A stretch of 64,000 nucleotides of DNA from Acuticoccus sp051016205 (GCA_051016205.1 CP136534.1:5580001-5644000); one strand, 5' to 3'. Numbered from the stretch's first letter, positions 43,139 through 52,602 are shown. Notes: a model not told the origin generated them from the letters alone. Program-made: numbers and translations.

Positions 43139-44164
43139 ATGGACGCAGCACCTGGGCGGACGGCGCCCCACTTCAGTTTCATCTTGCAGCCTGAGTTTCC
43201 TTTGAATGCTCTGGTGCTGGCATCCGATGCTTTGCGGATCGCCAACCAAAACTCTGGTGCTGAGCTGTTCGTCTGGTCTTTCGTGACCCATGACGGGGAG
43301 CCTGTGCGGGCCAGCAACGGCATGTGGTTCGCTGCCGATTGCGCGGTCGATGCCATGGACGAGCCGGACGTGGTGCTGGTGTTTGAAGGCAACCGCCCCA
43401 CACAGGTGACGGCGCCATCGCTCCTCAACGCCCTTCGTGCGGCCGCTCGCTTCGGCGCTATCGTGGGCGGTGTGGACACGGGGGCCTTCGCCCTTGCACA
43501 GGCGGGGCTTGTGGGCGACGGCCCCGTGGTGGTCCACTGGGAGGCAGCGCCAGCGTTCGTGGAGCGGTTTGCCGGCAGCGACGTGCGCGGGCACATCAAC
43601 ATGCTGGACAGGGCGCGTGGGTACTCCGCCGGCGGTGTCGCCACCCTCGACCTGGTGCTCGATCTGATCGAACGGTTCCATGGGGCACCGCTGGCGAGCG
43701 AGGTGGCGAACGCCCTTGTTCATACGCGAAGGCCAGCAACCGTTGCCCAAAGGGCCGATGCCCCGCCGGCCGCCCGGCAAGCCTCCCTCGGCCAGCGCAT
43801 GGTGGCGCTGATGGAACGAAGGCTCGACTTTCCCCTCGACCTTGAGGCGCTTGCGGGGGAACTCAACACATCGCCACGCACGCTGTCGCGGGAAAGCCGG
43901 CGCACCTTCGGCGAACCGCCCATGCGGCTTTACCTTCACATCCGCCTGCAGGCGGCGCGCAACTTCCTGTTCTACGATGAACTCTCCATCAAGGACGTAG
44001 CGCTCGCCTGCGGGTTTTCTTACCCCGCCGTGTTCTCACGCGCCTTCAAGGCTGAATTCGGCGTCACGCCGCAGGCCTTCCGTACAGCCTTTCGACGGGC
44101 GCAAAGCCCGCAATTGCGCCCGGAAATCAGGCGGTTGATTAAAGGGCCCGAACGGGCGCGTTGA
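43139..44164 (+). CDS. GlxA-family regulator (DJ-1/PfpI domain plus AraC HTH)
   Basis: Transcriptional regulator of 341 aa. The N-terminal DJ-1/PfpI-like domain (FSFILQPEFPLNALVLASDAL, then IVGGVDTGAFALAQAGLV) is of the non-enzymatic GlxA/CdhR type, with no nucleophile Cys. The C-terminal AraC domain has LEALAGELNTSPRTLSRESRRTFGEPP and IKDVALACGFSYPAVFSRAFKAEFGVTPQAF. ATG 43139 is used because the in-frame ATG at 43100 lies within the promoter -10. It diverges from the DapA-type gene and precedes deoC by 53 bp, so it could control either operon. Confidence 0.88.
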   Translation: MDAAPGRTAPHFSFILQPEFPLNALVLASDALRIANQNSGAELFVWSFVTHDGEPVRASNGMWFAADCAVDAMDEPDVVLVFEGNRPTQVTAPSLLNALRAAARFGAIVGGVDTGAFALAQAGLVGDGPVVVHWEAAPAFVERFAGSDVRGHINMLDRARGYSAGGVATLDLVLDLIERFHGAPLASEVANALVHTRRPATVAQRADAPPAARQASLGQRMVALMERRLDFPLDLEALAGELNTSPRTLSRESRRTFGEPPMRLYLHIRLQAARNFLFYDELSIKDVALACGFSYPAVFSRAFKAEFGVTPQAFRTAFRRAQSPQLRPEIRRLIKGPERAR

Positions 44165-44217
44165 CGGTGGCAGAGCGCTGGGGCACGGTCCCGCCAAACT
44201 CGCCGGGAGGGCGCCCA

Positions 44218-45231
44218 ATGGTACACGACAGCGCGACCGACCCGCAGCGCGGCGCGGTGCTGGCTCTGAACCGTGCTCCCGCGCGCGCCCGCAACACAGG
44301 CACGGCGCTGGACCTTGGCTGGCTCGGCGAGATGCGCGTCAACCCGTCCGCCGTGGAGCGCAGGGTCGCAAGTCTTGCCGGCCGCCGCTCGGTGAAGAAC
44401 GCGGCCCAGGCCGCCTTCCTCCTGAAGGCCGTGACCTGCATCGACCTCACCACGTTGAATGGCGACGACACGGCGCGGCGGGTGGAGCGGCTGTGTGGCA
44501 AAGCCCGCCAGCCTGTTCGCCGGGACATTTTGGCGGCATTGGGGATGGACGGGCGGCCGTTCCATGTGGGGGCGGTGTGCGTCTATCACCCGTTCGTGGC
44601 AACGGCTGTGGCGGCGCTTGAGGGGTCTGGCATCCCTGTCGCTGCCGTCTCCACAGGATTTCCGGCAGGGCTCGTGCCCCACGATGTGAAGCTGAGGGAG
44701 ATCGAAGCCTCCGTCGCAGACGGGGCGGAGGAGATCGACATCGTCATCACCCGCGCGCACGTTCTGACTGGAAACTGGCAAGCGCTTTATGACGAGGTGC
44801 GCGATTTTCGCGCCGCGGCTGGCGACGCGCACGTGAAGGCGATCTTGGCGACGGGGGAGCTCGGCACCCTCACCAACGTTGCCCGCGCGGCAATGGTCGC
44901 GATGATGGCAGGCGCCGACTTCGTCAAAACCTCCACAGGCAAGGAGAAGGTGAACGCCACCCTCCCCGTCACCCTTGCGATGGTGCGCGCGATCCGCGCC
45001 TATGGCGAGCGCACGGGGTTTGAGATCGGCTACAAGCCCGCAGGCGGCATCTCCACCGCGAAAGACTGTCTTGCCTTCCAGGTCCTCATGAAGGAGGAGC
45101 TTGGCCGCGCCTACCTTGAGCCGGACCTTTTCAGGATCGGCGCCTCAAGCCTTCTTGCCGACATCGAGCGGCAGTTGGAACACCAGGTGACGGGCCGCTA
45201 CTCCGCCCTTTACCGCCATCCCATCGGCTGA
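44218..45231 (+). CDS. deoC: Deoxyribose-phosphate aldolase
   Basis: Class I aldolase, 337 aa, cleaving 2-deoxyribose 5-phosphate to glyceraldehyde 3-phosphate and acetaldehyde. Catalytic residues: Asp in GAEEIDIVITRAHV, Schiff-base Lys in ADFVKTSTGKEKVN and the second Lys in IGYKPAGGISTAKD. It belongs to the longer DeoC branch with an N-terminal extension. GGGAGG upstream supports ATG 44218; a TTG at 44161 is the alternative. First enzyme gene of the operon running to 54752. Confidence 0.94.
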   Translation: MVHDSATDPQRGAVLALNRAPARARNTGTALDLGWLGEMRVNPSAVERRVASLAGRRSVKNAAQAAFLLKAVTCIDLTTLNGDDTARRVERLCGKARQPVRRDILAALGMDGRPFHVGAVCVYHPFVATAVAALEGSGIPVAAVSTGFPAGLVPHDVKLREIEASVADGAEEIDIVITRAHVLTGNWQALYDEVRDFRAAAGDAHVKAILATGELGTLTNVARAAMVAMMAGADFVKTSTGKEKVNATLPVTLAMVRAIRAYGERTGFEIGYKPAGGISTAKDCLAFQVLMKEELGRAYLEPDLFRIGASSLLADIERQLEHQVTGRYSALYRHPIG

Positions 45232-45253
45232 TGGCGAACCTTGACGAGGCCCC

Positions 45254-47614
45254 ATGAGCGTTGCCGCCCACTTTGCCGACATGAGCTATGCCCCCGCCCT
45301 TGAAGCGGACGCTGAGGCGCGCGCCTGGCTTGCCCATCACAACGCCACCTTCGGCCATTTCATCGACGGTGCGTTCACTGAGCCCACTGCCCTGTTCGAC
45401 GCGTTCGAGCCTGCAACGGGCGCACCGCTGGCAAAACTCTCCAAGGGAAGCGCTGAGGACATTGACCGCGCTGTTGCCGCCGCAAGCGAAGCCCAAGCCG
45501 GTTGGGCAGGACTGAAGGGCCACCAAAGGGCGCGCCACCTTTACGCGTTGTCTCGGTCCATCCAACGGCACGCGCGGCTTTTTGCGGTGCTTGAGGCCAT
45601 CGACAACGGCAAGCCGCTGCGCGAAACGCGGGACCTCGACATCCCCCTTGCGGCGCGGCACTTCCTCCACCATGCCGGCTGGGCACAGCTTCAGGAGAGC
45701 GTGTTTGACGGCTACCGGCCCGTCGGCGTCGTGGGGCAGATCATCCCCTGGAATTTCCCGCTCTTGATGCTGGCGTGGAAGATCGCGCCGGCCCTTGCGC
45801 TCGGCAACACGGTGGTTCTGAAGCCTGCCGAATATACAAGCCTCACCGCGCTCTTGTTTGCCGAAATTGCTGCGAAAGTGGGCCTTCCAAAAGGCGTCCT
45901 CAACATCGTCACGGGCGATGGAACGACGGGGCAGATACTGGTGGACCATGTTGGCATCGACAAGATCGCTTTCACAGGCTCCACAGCCGTGGGGCGGCAG
46001 ATACGCGAAAGGACCGCGGGCTCTGGCAAGGCGCTGACATTGGAGCTTGGCGGCAAATCCCCCTTTGTGGTGCTTGCCGATGCGGACCTTGATGGGGCTG
46101 TTGAAGGGGTGGTGGATGCCGTCTGGTTCAACCAGGGCCAGGTGTGCTGCGCAGGCTCGCGCCTTCTTGTGGCCGAGAGCGTTGCCGAGGCGTTCAAGGC
46201 ACGCCTCTTGAAGCGCATGGAAACGCTGCGCCTCGGCCCGCCCCTCGACAAGACGGTGGACATGGGGGCGATCGTCGATCCCGTGCAGTTGGAGCGCATC
46301 ACCACCCTTGTGGAGACAGGGGCCGACGGCGCCCCCGTCCATCAGGCCGGGGTGACACTGCCTGAGGGTGGGTCGTGGTACCCACCGACGCTGATCACCG
46401 AGGTTTCGCCGGCAGCGCCCGTGGCGACGGAGGAGATTTTCGGCCCCGTCGCGGTGATGATGACGTTCCGCACGCCCCCGGAGGCGGTGCAGCTTGCCAA
46501 CCACACCCGCTACGGGCTGTCCGCCAGCGTGTGGAGCGAGACCATCGGGGAAGCCCTTGCCGTTGCCGCGCAGCTTCACGCAGGCGTCGTCTGGGTGAAC
46601 GGGACGAACCTTTTTGATGCCGCCGTCGGTTTTGGCGGCAAGAAGGAGTCCGGCTTTGGCCGGGAAGGCGGCAAGGAGGGCTGCTACGCCTACCTCACCC
46701 CCCTCGCCTGGGATGGCCCTATGCGAGAGGCGCCCGCGCCACCGGGCGGATCGGCAGCGGAACCCACCTTTGCACCAATCGACAGGACGGCGAAGCTTTA
46801 CATCGGCGGCAAGCAGGCGCGACCCGACGGCAACTATAGCCGCGCCGTCGTCGGGGCTGGCGGGACGGCGGTTGGCGAGGTGGGCGAAGGCAACCGCAAG
46901 GACATCCGCAATGCCGTTGCCGCTGCGCGCTCTGCCACGGGCTGGGCGTCTGCCACCACCCACAAGCGTGCACAGATCCTCTACTTCATCGCCGAGAATT
47001 TGAGCGTGCGGGCGGAAGAATTCGCCCGCCGCCTCACCGCCATGACCGCCGCCTCCCACGAGGCGGCAACGGCGGAGGTGGAGACGGCCATCGACCTTCT
47101 GTTCACCCACGCCGCCTTTGCCGACAAGATGGACGGCGCGGTGCATAGCCCGCCTTTGCGCGGCCTTACCCTTGCGCTGAACGAGCCCCAGGGGGTGGTG
47201 GGAGTTTTATGCCCGCCTGTACCAGCGCTGGCGGGATTGGTGGCGCTTGTGGCCCCGCTCGTTGCCATGGGCAACCGCGTGGTGGTGGTGCCGAGCGAGC
47301 CTCACCCCCTTGCCGCGACGGACTTTTACGCCGTGCTTGAGACCTCGGACGTGCCGGCCGGCGTCATCAACATTGTGACCGGGACAACAATGTCCCTTGC
47401 CAAGACCTTGGCCGGCCACGACGATGTGGACGCTGTCTGGGCGTTCGGCGACGTTGCCCTCTCGGCCGAAGTGGAGCGCCTGTCGGTGGGCAACCTGAAG
47501 CGCACGCTGGTGGATGACGGCAAGGCCATCGACCTTGCGTCCCCAGGCGTGGCTGAGGTGCTGCTGCGCCATGCAGTGGATGTAAAGAACGTGTGGATTC
47601 CATACGGCGTCTAG
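45254..47614 (+). CDS. Double-domain aldehyde dehydrogenase
   Basis: Protein of 786 aa with two ALDH modules. Residues about 35-480 are a full ALDH: the cofactor region IIPWNFPLLMLAWKIAPALA, the general base in LTLELGGKSPFVV and the nucleophile Cys in WFNQGQVCCAGSR. Residues about 510-786 are a shortened second ALDH domain (LYIGGKQARPDGNYSRAV...) with no ELGGKS or Cys motif, so presumably inactive. Next to deoC it most likely oxidises acetaldehyde. This tandem type next to deoC is known in alphaproteobacteria; the role of the dead domain is unclear. Confidence 0.88.
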   Translation: MSVAAHFADMSYAPALEADAEARAWLAHHNATFGHFIDGAFTEPTALFDAFEPATGAPLAKLSKGSAEDIDRAVAAASEAQAGWAGLKGHQRARHLYALSRSIQRHARLFAVLEAIDNGKPLRETRDLDIPLAARHFLHHAGWAQLQESVFDGYRPVGVVGQIIPWNFPLLMLAWKIAPALALGNTVVLKPAEYTSLTALLFAEIAAKVGLPKGVLNIVTGDGTTGQILVDHVGIDKIAFTGSTAVGRQIRERTAGSGKALTLELGGKSPFVVLADADLDGAVEGVVDAVWFNQGQVCCAGSRLLVAESVAEAFKARLLKRMETLRLGPPLDKTVDMGAIVDPVQLERITTLVETGADGAPVHQAGVTLPEGGSWYPPTLITEVSPAAPVATEEIFGPVAVMMTFRTPPEAVQLANHTRYGLSASVWSETIGEALAVAAQLHAGVVWVNGTNLFDAAVGFGGKKESGFGREGGKEGCYAYLTPLAWDGPMREAPAPPGGSAAEPTFAPIDRTAKLYIGGKQARPDGNYSRAVVGAGGTAVGEVGEGNRKDIRNAVAAARSATGWASATTHKRAQILYFIAENLSVRAEEFARRLTAMTAASHEAATAEVETAIDLLFTHAAFADKMDGAVHSPPLRGLTLALNEPQGVVGVLCPPVPALAGLVALVAPLVAMGNRVVVVPSEPHPLAATDFYAVLETSDVPAGVINIVTGTTMSLAKTLAGHDDVDAVWAFGDVALSAEVERLSVGNLKRTLVDDGKAIDLASPGVAEVLLRHAVDVKNVWIPYGV

Positions 47615-47669
47615 CGATAGGTTCGCGCAAAGCAACCGGGGGCAAACCCCGGACGGGGAGGATGGAACT

Positions 47670-48107
47670 ATGCTGAAGGGGCTCGACCCTTTGTTGAATG
47701 CCGACGTGCTTTATGCGCTGCGCGCCATGGGGCATGGCGACACGATCGTCATTTCCGACACCAACTTTCCCTCAGATTCCATTGCGAGCCAGACCGCGCT
47801 GGGTGAGCTCTTGCGCATTGACAACGCCACCTGCGCCAGGGTGGCCGAAGCGGTCTTGTCGGTGATGCCGGCTGAGGCGGCCGCGCGCATGGAGGTGATC
47901 GGCGCCCCTGACGAGATCCCCGAGGTGCAGGCCGAAGTGCAGGCGGTCATCGATAAGGGCGAGCCGCAGATCGGCGCCATGCGCGGGATCGAGCGGTTTG
48001 CCTTTTATGATGAAGCCAAAGACGCCTACGCGGTCATCACCACGGGTGAGCGGCGGTTTTACGGCTGCTTCATCCTCACCAAGGGCGTGGTGCCGCCTGA
48101 TGCGTGA
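47670..48107 (+). CDS. rbsD: RbsD/FucU-family sugar mutarotase
   Basis: Protein of 145 aa that interconverts sugar anomers after uptake. The catalytic His lies in LRAMGHGDTIVISDTNFP (about residues 17-34), and the C-terminal YAVITTGERRFYGCFILTKGV contains the conserved Tyr. It resembles FucU at least as much as RbsD. GGGGAGGA precedes the ATG. Lying just upstream of the kinase, it probably converts the imported pentose into the anomer the kinase uses. Confidence 0.88.
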   Translation: MLKGLDPLLNADVLYALRAMGHGDTIVISDTNFPSDSIASQTALGELLRIDNATCARVAEAVLSVMPAEAAARMEVIGAPDEIPEVQAEVQAVIDKGEPQIGAMRGIERFAFYDEAKDAYAVITTGERRFYGCFILTKGVVPPDA

Positions 48108-48122
48108 GTTGAGGGCCTGCCG

Positions 48123-49046
48123 GTGACGGTTGCGATCCTCGGCATTTTCGTCGCCGATCTTGCCTTTGAGGCGCCGCGCCTGCCGCACATGGGCGAGACC
48201 ATCCTTGGCGAGGGCTTTCGCATGGGTCCTGGCGGCAAGGGCTCCAATCAGGCGGTCGCCGCAGCGAAGGCGGGGGCGGATGTGGCTTTCATCACCAGGC
48301 TGGGGCGAGATGCGTTCGGCGAGATTGCGCTCAAAGCCTGGGATGAGGCGGGCATCGACACCCACCACGTGATCCGCGACGACGAACGGCCGACGGGCGC
48401 AGCCTTCATTTTCATTTCTACAGAGGATCGCAACAACGCCATCATCGTTGAAAGCGGTGCGGCGGGGGCTTTGTCCACCGACGACATTGCCACTGTGCGC
48501 GGTGTGATCGAAGGGGCGAAGGTGTTCGTCACCCAGCTTGAGCAGCCGATCCCTGCCGCCCACGAGGCGCTGAAAATTGCGCGGGAGGCCGGCGTCATCA
48601 CGGTCTTCAACCCTGCCCCTGCGGCAGAGCTCGACGACGCGCTCCTTGCCCTTTGCGACTATGCGACCCCCAACGAGACGGAGGCCGAAGCCTTGACCGG
48701 CCAGCCCGTCGGCAGCTTGGAGGAGGCGCGAAAGGCCGCCGACAAACTGATCGCCCGCGGTGTGAAGACGGCCATCCTCACCCTCGGCGAACGGGGCGCC
48801 CTCTACCATGACGGCACGACGTCTGAGCTTGTGCCCTCCTTCCCCGTGCCGCAGGTGCTGGACACAACGGGCGCGGGCGATGCCTTCAACGGAGGGCTCG
48901 CCACTGCGCTCGGCGAAGGGATGGCACCCCTTGAAGCGGTGCGCTTTGCCTGCGCCACCGGCAGCTTGTCGGTGACGAAGCTTGGCACGGCGCCGGCGAT
49001 GCCCTCTCGCGAAGAGATCGAAGCGCTGTTGAAGGCCCACCCATGA
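48123..49046 (+). CDS. rbsK: Ribokinase-family (PfkB) sugar kinase
   Basis: PfkB-family kinase, 307 aa, phosphorylating a pentose at O-5. The substrate loop is FRMGPGGKGSNQAVAAAKAGADV, the middle motif ATPNETEAEALTG and the catalytic/anion-hole motif LDTTGAGDAFNGGL. Start is GTG at 48123. Ribokinase and deoxyribokinase cannot be separated by eye; deoC in the same operon favours 2-deoxyribose. The stop overlaps the next start by 4 bp. Confidence 0.9.
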   Translation: MTVAILGIFVADLAFEAPRLPHMGETILGEGFRMGPGGKGSNQAVAAAKAGADVAFITRLGRDAFGEIALKAWDEAGIDTHHVIRDDERPTGAAFIFISTEDRNNAIIVESGAAGALSTDDIATVRGVIEGAKVFVTQLEQPIPAAHEALKIAREAGVITVFNPAPAAELDDALLALCDYATPNETEAEALTGQPVGSLEEARKAADKLIARGVKTAILTLGERGALYHDGTTSELVPSFPVPQVLDTTGAGDAFNGGLATALGEGMAPLEAVRFACATGSLSVTKLGTAPAMPSREEIEALLKAHP

Positions 49047-49945
49047 GCACGGTGGCCGCCATAGGCTCCATCCGCGATCGCGACCCCATGAAGCACGTCT
49101 TCCTGTGGCCGGCGCTGGCTGTGGTGCTTCTGACGGTGATGTTCCCGCTGATCTATTCGCTCACGATCAGCTTCATGAACTTCCGCCTTATCCCGCCGCG
49201 CCCGCCGCGCTTCATCGGCGTCGACAACTATGCCGACCTTTTGACACAGGCGCGGTTCTGGCAGGTGGTGGGCACCACCATGACCATCGCGTTCGTGGGG
49301 GTGGCAGTCCAGTACGTGATCGGCTTTGCCCTGGCGCTGGCGCTCCACGCGCGGCTGCCCGGGTCGGCGTTCTTCCGCGTCGTGTTCTTGATGCCGATGC
49401 TATTGGCGCCTGTTGCCGTGGCGCTGATCGCGCGCATGGTCTTCAACCCCACCATGGGGCCTTTGAACGAGACCATGAGTTTCTTCGGCTTTCCGAACCT
49501 TCCCTACCTTACCGATGCCACGTGGGCGCTCGGCACCATCATCGCGGTGGAGGTGTGGATGTGGACGCCGTTCGTGATCTTGTTGCTCCTGGCAGGGCTC
49601 GCCACCTTGCCTGAGGACATTTACGAAGCGGCCGAGCTTGAGGGCGCCTCCCGCTGGCGGCAGTTCTGGGACATCACGTTCCCGATGCTCCTGCCCATCT
49701 CGGTCGCCGTCGTCTTCATCCGCCTGATTGAGAGTTTCAAGGTGATGGATACGGTCTTTGTCATGACGGGCGGGGGACCGGGCATTGCCACCGAAACCTT
49801 GACGCTGTTTGCCTATCAGGAAGGCTTCAAGAAGTTCAACATGGGCTACACGTCCGCCCTCTCCTTCCTGATGCTGATTGTGGTGACGGTGATCGGCGTG
49901 TTGTACATCGCGCTCCTGCGCCCGCACATCGCAAAACGCCAATGA
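49043..49945 (+). CDS. Sugar ABC transporter permease (MalF type)
   Basis: Permease of 300 aa with six helices: HVFLWPALAVVLLTVMFPLI opens, and the EAA loop is EDIYEAAELEGASRWRQFWDITFPMLLP. It overlaps rbsK and the following permease by 4 bp each, so expression is tightly coupled. Partners are the MalG-type permease, the binding protein and the UgpC-type ATPase downstream. Import of the sugar handled by RbsD/RbsK/DeoC is inferred from operon position. Confidence 0.92.
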   Translation: MSTVAAIGSIRDRDPMKHVFLWPALAVVLLTVMFPLIYSLTISFMNFRLIPPRPPRFIGVDNYADLLTQARFWQVVGTTMTIAFVGVAVQYVIGFALALALHARLPGSAFFRVVFLMPMLLAPVAVALIARMVFNPTMGPLNETMSFFGFPNLPYLTDATWALGTIIAVEVWMWTPFVILLLLAGLATLPEDIYEAAELEGASRWRQFWDITFPMLLPISVAVVFIRLIESFKVMDTVFVMTGGGPGIATETLTLFAYQEGFKKFNMGYTSALSFLMLIVVTVIGVLYIALLRPHIAKRQ

Positions 49946-51072
49946 CCGACACACGGGGCGACGACCTTCTCCACAGGGCCGAACACGCCGGCATCGATGC
50001 GCCGGACACTGTCGCGCGGGGCATGAAACGCCGGCGGCGCGACCGCCCTCTCAACGACATGAGTGGCGGGCTTAAGGCGTTGGTGGTGTTCGGCCTTCTG
50101 GTGTGGCTGTTTCTGACCGCCTTTCCCATCTACTGGACGCTGATCACCGCGTTTAAAACGCCGCCCGCGGTCAATGGCGGACCCACCTACTTGCCGTGGG
50201 TGGACTTTCAGCCCTCCCTCCAGGCGTGGATCGATATTCTATCGGGCATCAGAGGTCAGTTTCAGCGCACGGTCACCAACTCCACCATCGTCAGCCTCAG
50301 CGCGTCCGTCATTGCGGTGGCGATCGGGTCGATGGCAGCCTATGCGCTTGCCCGCTTCCCCTACCGTGTCTCGCTCTGGGCAGGGGTGGCGTTCGTTGCC
50401 ATCGCTCTGGGGGGCTATCTGATCGGTTTTGAGTTGATCGGCCTGTCGCGGGCCGCAGCGCTGTTCTCTGCGGGCGCCCTTGCTTTGGTGGCGGCGATCC
50501 TCCTCAACCTGTTGCCGCTGCCAGGGCCGATCCTTGGCAACAACGACATCGTGTTCTGGTTCGTCTCCCAGCGCATGTTCCCGCCGGTGGTCGTCGCGTT
50601 CGCCCTTTACCTCATGTATACGGAGGTGGGGCGCGCAGGCTTTACGCTGATCGACACGTTCTGGGGCCTCACCTTTTGCTACGTGGCGTTTTCGCTCCCC
50701 ATCGTCATCTGGTTGATGCGCGACTTCTTTGCCGCCCTCCCTGTGGAGGTGGAAGAGGCAGCGATGGTGGACAACGTTCCCCAGTGGCGGATCTTCCTGC
50801 AGATCGTGGTGCCGATGGCCGCCCCGGGCCTTGCCGCCACCTTCATGATCACGCTCGCCTTCTTGTGGAACGAGTTCCTGTTCGCCCTCTTCCTCACCAA
50901 CTCCGACTGGCAGACCCTCCCGATTTTGGTGGCGGGGCAAAACTCCCAGCGCGGCGATGAATGGTGGGCGGTGTCGGCGGCAGCCCTTATCTCCATCCTA
51001 CCGATGATCGTCATGGCGATCATCCTCTCAAGGCTCATGCGGTCGGGCCTTTTGAGTGGAGCGTCCAAGTGA
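49942..51072 (+). CDS. Sugar ABC transporter permease (MalG type) with inserted membrane segment
   Basis: Permease of 376 aa, about 90 longer than typical MalG proteins (about 275-290). The normal opening GLLVWLFLTAFPIYWTLITAFK and the EAA loop VEVEEAAMVDNVPQWRIFLQIVVP are present. After MAAYALARFPYR an extra stretch of about 75 residues with two hydrophobic helices (SLWAGVAFVAIALGGYLIGF and AALFSAGALALVAAILLNLL) is inserted before VSQRMFPPVVVAFALYLMY. Helix count would be eight instead of six. It overlaps the upstream gene by 4 bp. Confidence 0.9.
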   Translation: MTDTRGDDLLHRAEHAGIDAPDTVARGMKRRRRDRPLNDMSGGLKALVVFGLLVWLFLTAFPIYWTLITAFKTPPAVNGGPTYLPWVDFQPSLQAWIDILSGIRGQFQRTVTNSTIVSLSASVIAVAIGSMAAYALARFPYRVSLWAGVAFVAIALGGYLIGFELIGLSRAAALFSAGALALVAAILLNLLPLPGPILGNNDIVFWFVSQRMFPPVVVAFALYLMYTEVGRAGFTLIDTFWGLTFCYVAFSLPIVIWLMRDFFAALPVEVEEAAMVDNVPQWRIFLQIVVPMAAPGLAATFMITLAFLWNEFLFALFLTNSDWQTLPILVAGQNSQRGDEWWAVSAAALISILPMIVMAIILSRLMRSGLLSGASK

Positions 51073-51101
51073 CCGCAGCAACAACACAGTGGAGGACACC
51101 C

Positions 51102-52544
51102 ATGCGGCAGCTATTGGCAGGCGTTGCCCTGGCGGCGCTGATTGCGGCCCCGGCCGTTGCCGACGACAAGGACTTTTCAGGCGTTGAACTGACCTTCGCC
51201 TCGCAAACAGGCCCCTACATCGCCTCGGCGCTGCAGACCGCAGCCAAGGGCTGGAACGAGAAGACGGGCGGCACGGTGAACGTTGTGGAGTTCCCCTGGT
51301 CGGAGCTTTACCCCAAGATCGTGACGTCCCTCGTGTCGGGCGACAACACGTTCGACGGCATCACCTTCGCGCCCGCCTGGTCGCCCGACTTTACGCCCTT
51401 CCTGGCGGAAATGCCTGAGGCGATGCAAACCTCGCCCGAGTTTCAGGACATCTTCCCCGTCTACCGCGAGCGGTTGATGGTGTGGAACGACAAAGTCCTG
51501 TCCCAGACCATGGACGGGGACGTCCACACCTACACCTATCGGATCGACCTGTTCGAAGACCCCGAAGAGCAGGCGGCCTTTAAGGAAAAGTACGGCTACG
51601 ACCTTGCTCCGCCGAAGACCTGGAAAGAGTACTTGGACATTGCCGAGTTCTTCAACAGGCCCGACGACGGCCTGTGGGGGACAGCGGAAGCATTCCGCCG
51701 CGGCGGCCAGCAGTTCTGGTTCTTCTTCTCCCACGCGGCGCCCTACACAAACCATCCGGACAATCCGGGCTCCATGTTCTTCGATCCTGAAACCATGGAT
51801 GCGCAGATCAACAATCCCGGCTGGGTGCGCGGTCTTGAAGAGTATATTGCCGCCTCAAAACTTGCCCCGCCCAACGCGCTCAACTTCTCCTTCGGTGAGG
51901 TGAATGCGGCGGTGGCGGGCGGTCAGGTGGCCCAGTCCATCGGCTGGGGCGACACGGGCGTGATTGCGGCCGACCCCAAGCAGAGCCAGGTTGCCGGCAA
52001 CGTCGGCTCGGCGATCCTCCCCGGCTCCACCGAGATCTACAACCACAAGACAGGCGATTGGGACAGCTACGACGAGGTGGTGCTCTCCCCCTTCATGGCG
52101 TTCGGCGGTTGGCAGGCGGCGGTTCCCGCATCCAGCCAAAACCAAGAGGCGGCGTGGGACTTCATCGAGTATCTGACGAGCCCGGAAGTCTCCTCAACGG
52201 CTGCCATCACCGGCGGGACGGGCGTGAACCCCTTCCGCAACGCACACGTGGACAATCTGGCCCTTTGGTCGGACCTGTTCTCTGAGCGTGAGGCGGCGGA
52301 GTATCTTGGCGCTCAGAAGGGCTCCATCGATGCCGACAACGTTGCCCTCGACATGCGTCTGCCGGGATACTTCTCCTACACCGAAGTCCTTGAGATTGAA
52401 CTCTCCAAGGCTTTGGCTGGCCAGGTGAGCCCCCAGGAAGCGCTCGATACCGTGGCGGAAGAGTGGAACAAGCTGACCGACGAGTTCGGCCGTGACGAGC
52501 AGCTTGCCGCCTACCGTGCCTCCATGGGCCTGCCGGCCCTTTGA
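51102..52544 (+). CDS. Sugar ABC transporter substrate-binding protein (family 1)
   Basis: Periplasmic binding protein of 480 aa with a Sec signal (MRQLLAGVALAALIAAPAVA-DDK). The family-1 pattern of extracellular sugar binders is visible in LTFASQTGPYIASALQTAAK, VVEFPWSELYPKI, PKTWKEYLDIAEFF and AAWDFIEYLTSPEV. GGAGG at 51091 fixes ATG 51102. At 480 aa it is somewhat longer than most members. Ligand is probably the pentose or a deoxynucleoside-derived sugar of this operon. Confidence 0.9.
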   Translation: MRQLLAGVALAALIAAPAVADDKDFSGVELTFASQTGPYIASALQTAAKGWNEKTGGTVNVVEFPWSELYPKIVTSLVSGDNTFDGITFAPAWSPDFTPFLAEMPEAMQTSPEFQDIFPVYRERLMVWNDKVLSQTMDGDVHTYTYRIDLFEDPEEQAAFKEKYGYDLAPPKTWKEYLDIAEFFNRPDDGLWGTAEAFRRGGQQFWFFFSHAAPYTNHPDNPGSMFFDPETMDAQINNPGWVRGLEEYIAASKLAPPNALNFSFGEVNAAVAGGQVAQSIGWGDTGVIAADPKQSQVAGNVGSAILPGSTEIYNHKTGDWDSYDEVVLSPFMAFGGWQAAVPASSQNQEAAWDFIEYLTSPEVSSTAAITGGTGVNPFRNAHVDNLALWSDLFSEREAAEYLGAQKGSIDADNVALDMRLPGYFSYTEVLEIELSKALAGQVSPQEALDTVAEEWNKLTDEFGRDEQLAAYRASMGLPAL

Positions 52545-52602
52545 TCCGCCAAGCGGCCGGTGCGGTGATCCCGCGCCGGTCCCTGCCGCAAGCGAGCCCC
52601 CG

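Noticed and set aside
45131..47146. 671-codon open frame on the minus strand
   Set aside because: Fully antisense to deoC and the aldehyde dehydrogenase; composition is that of a shadow frame.
47772..49040. 422-codon open frame on the minus strand
   Set aside because: Antisense to rbsD and rbsK, which are clear; no domain seen.
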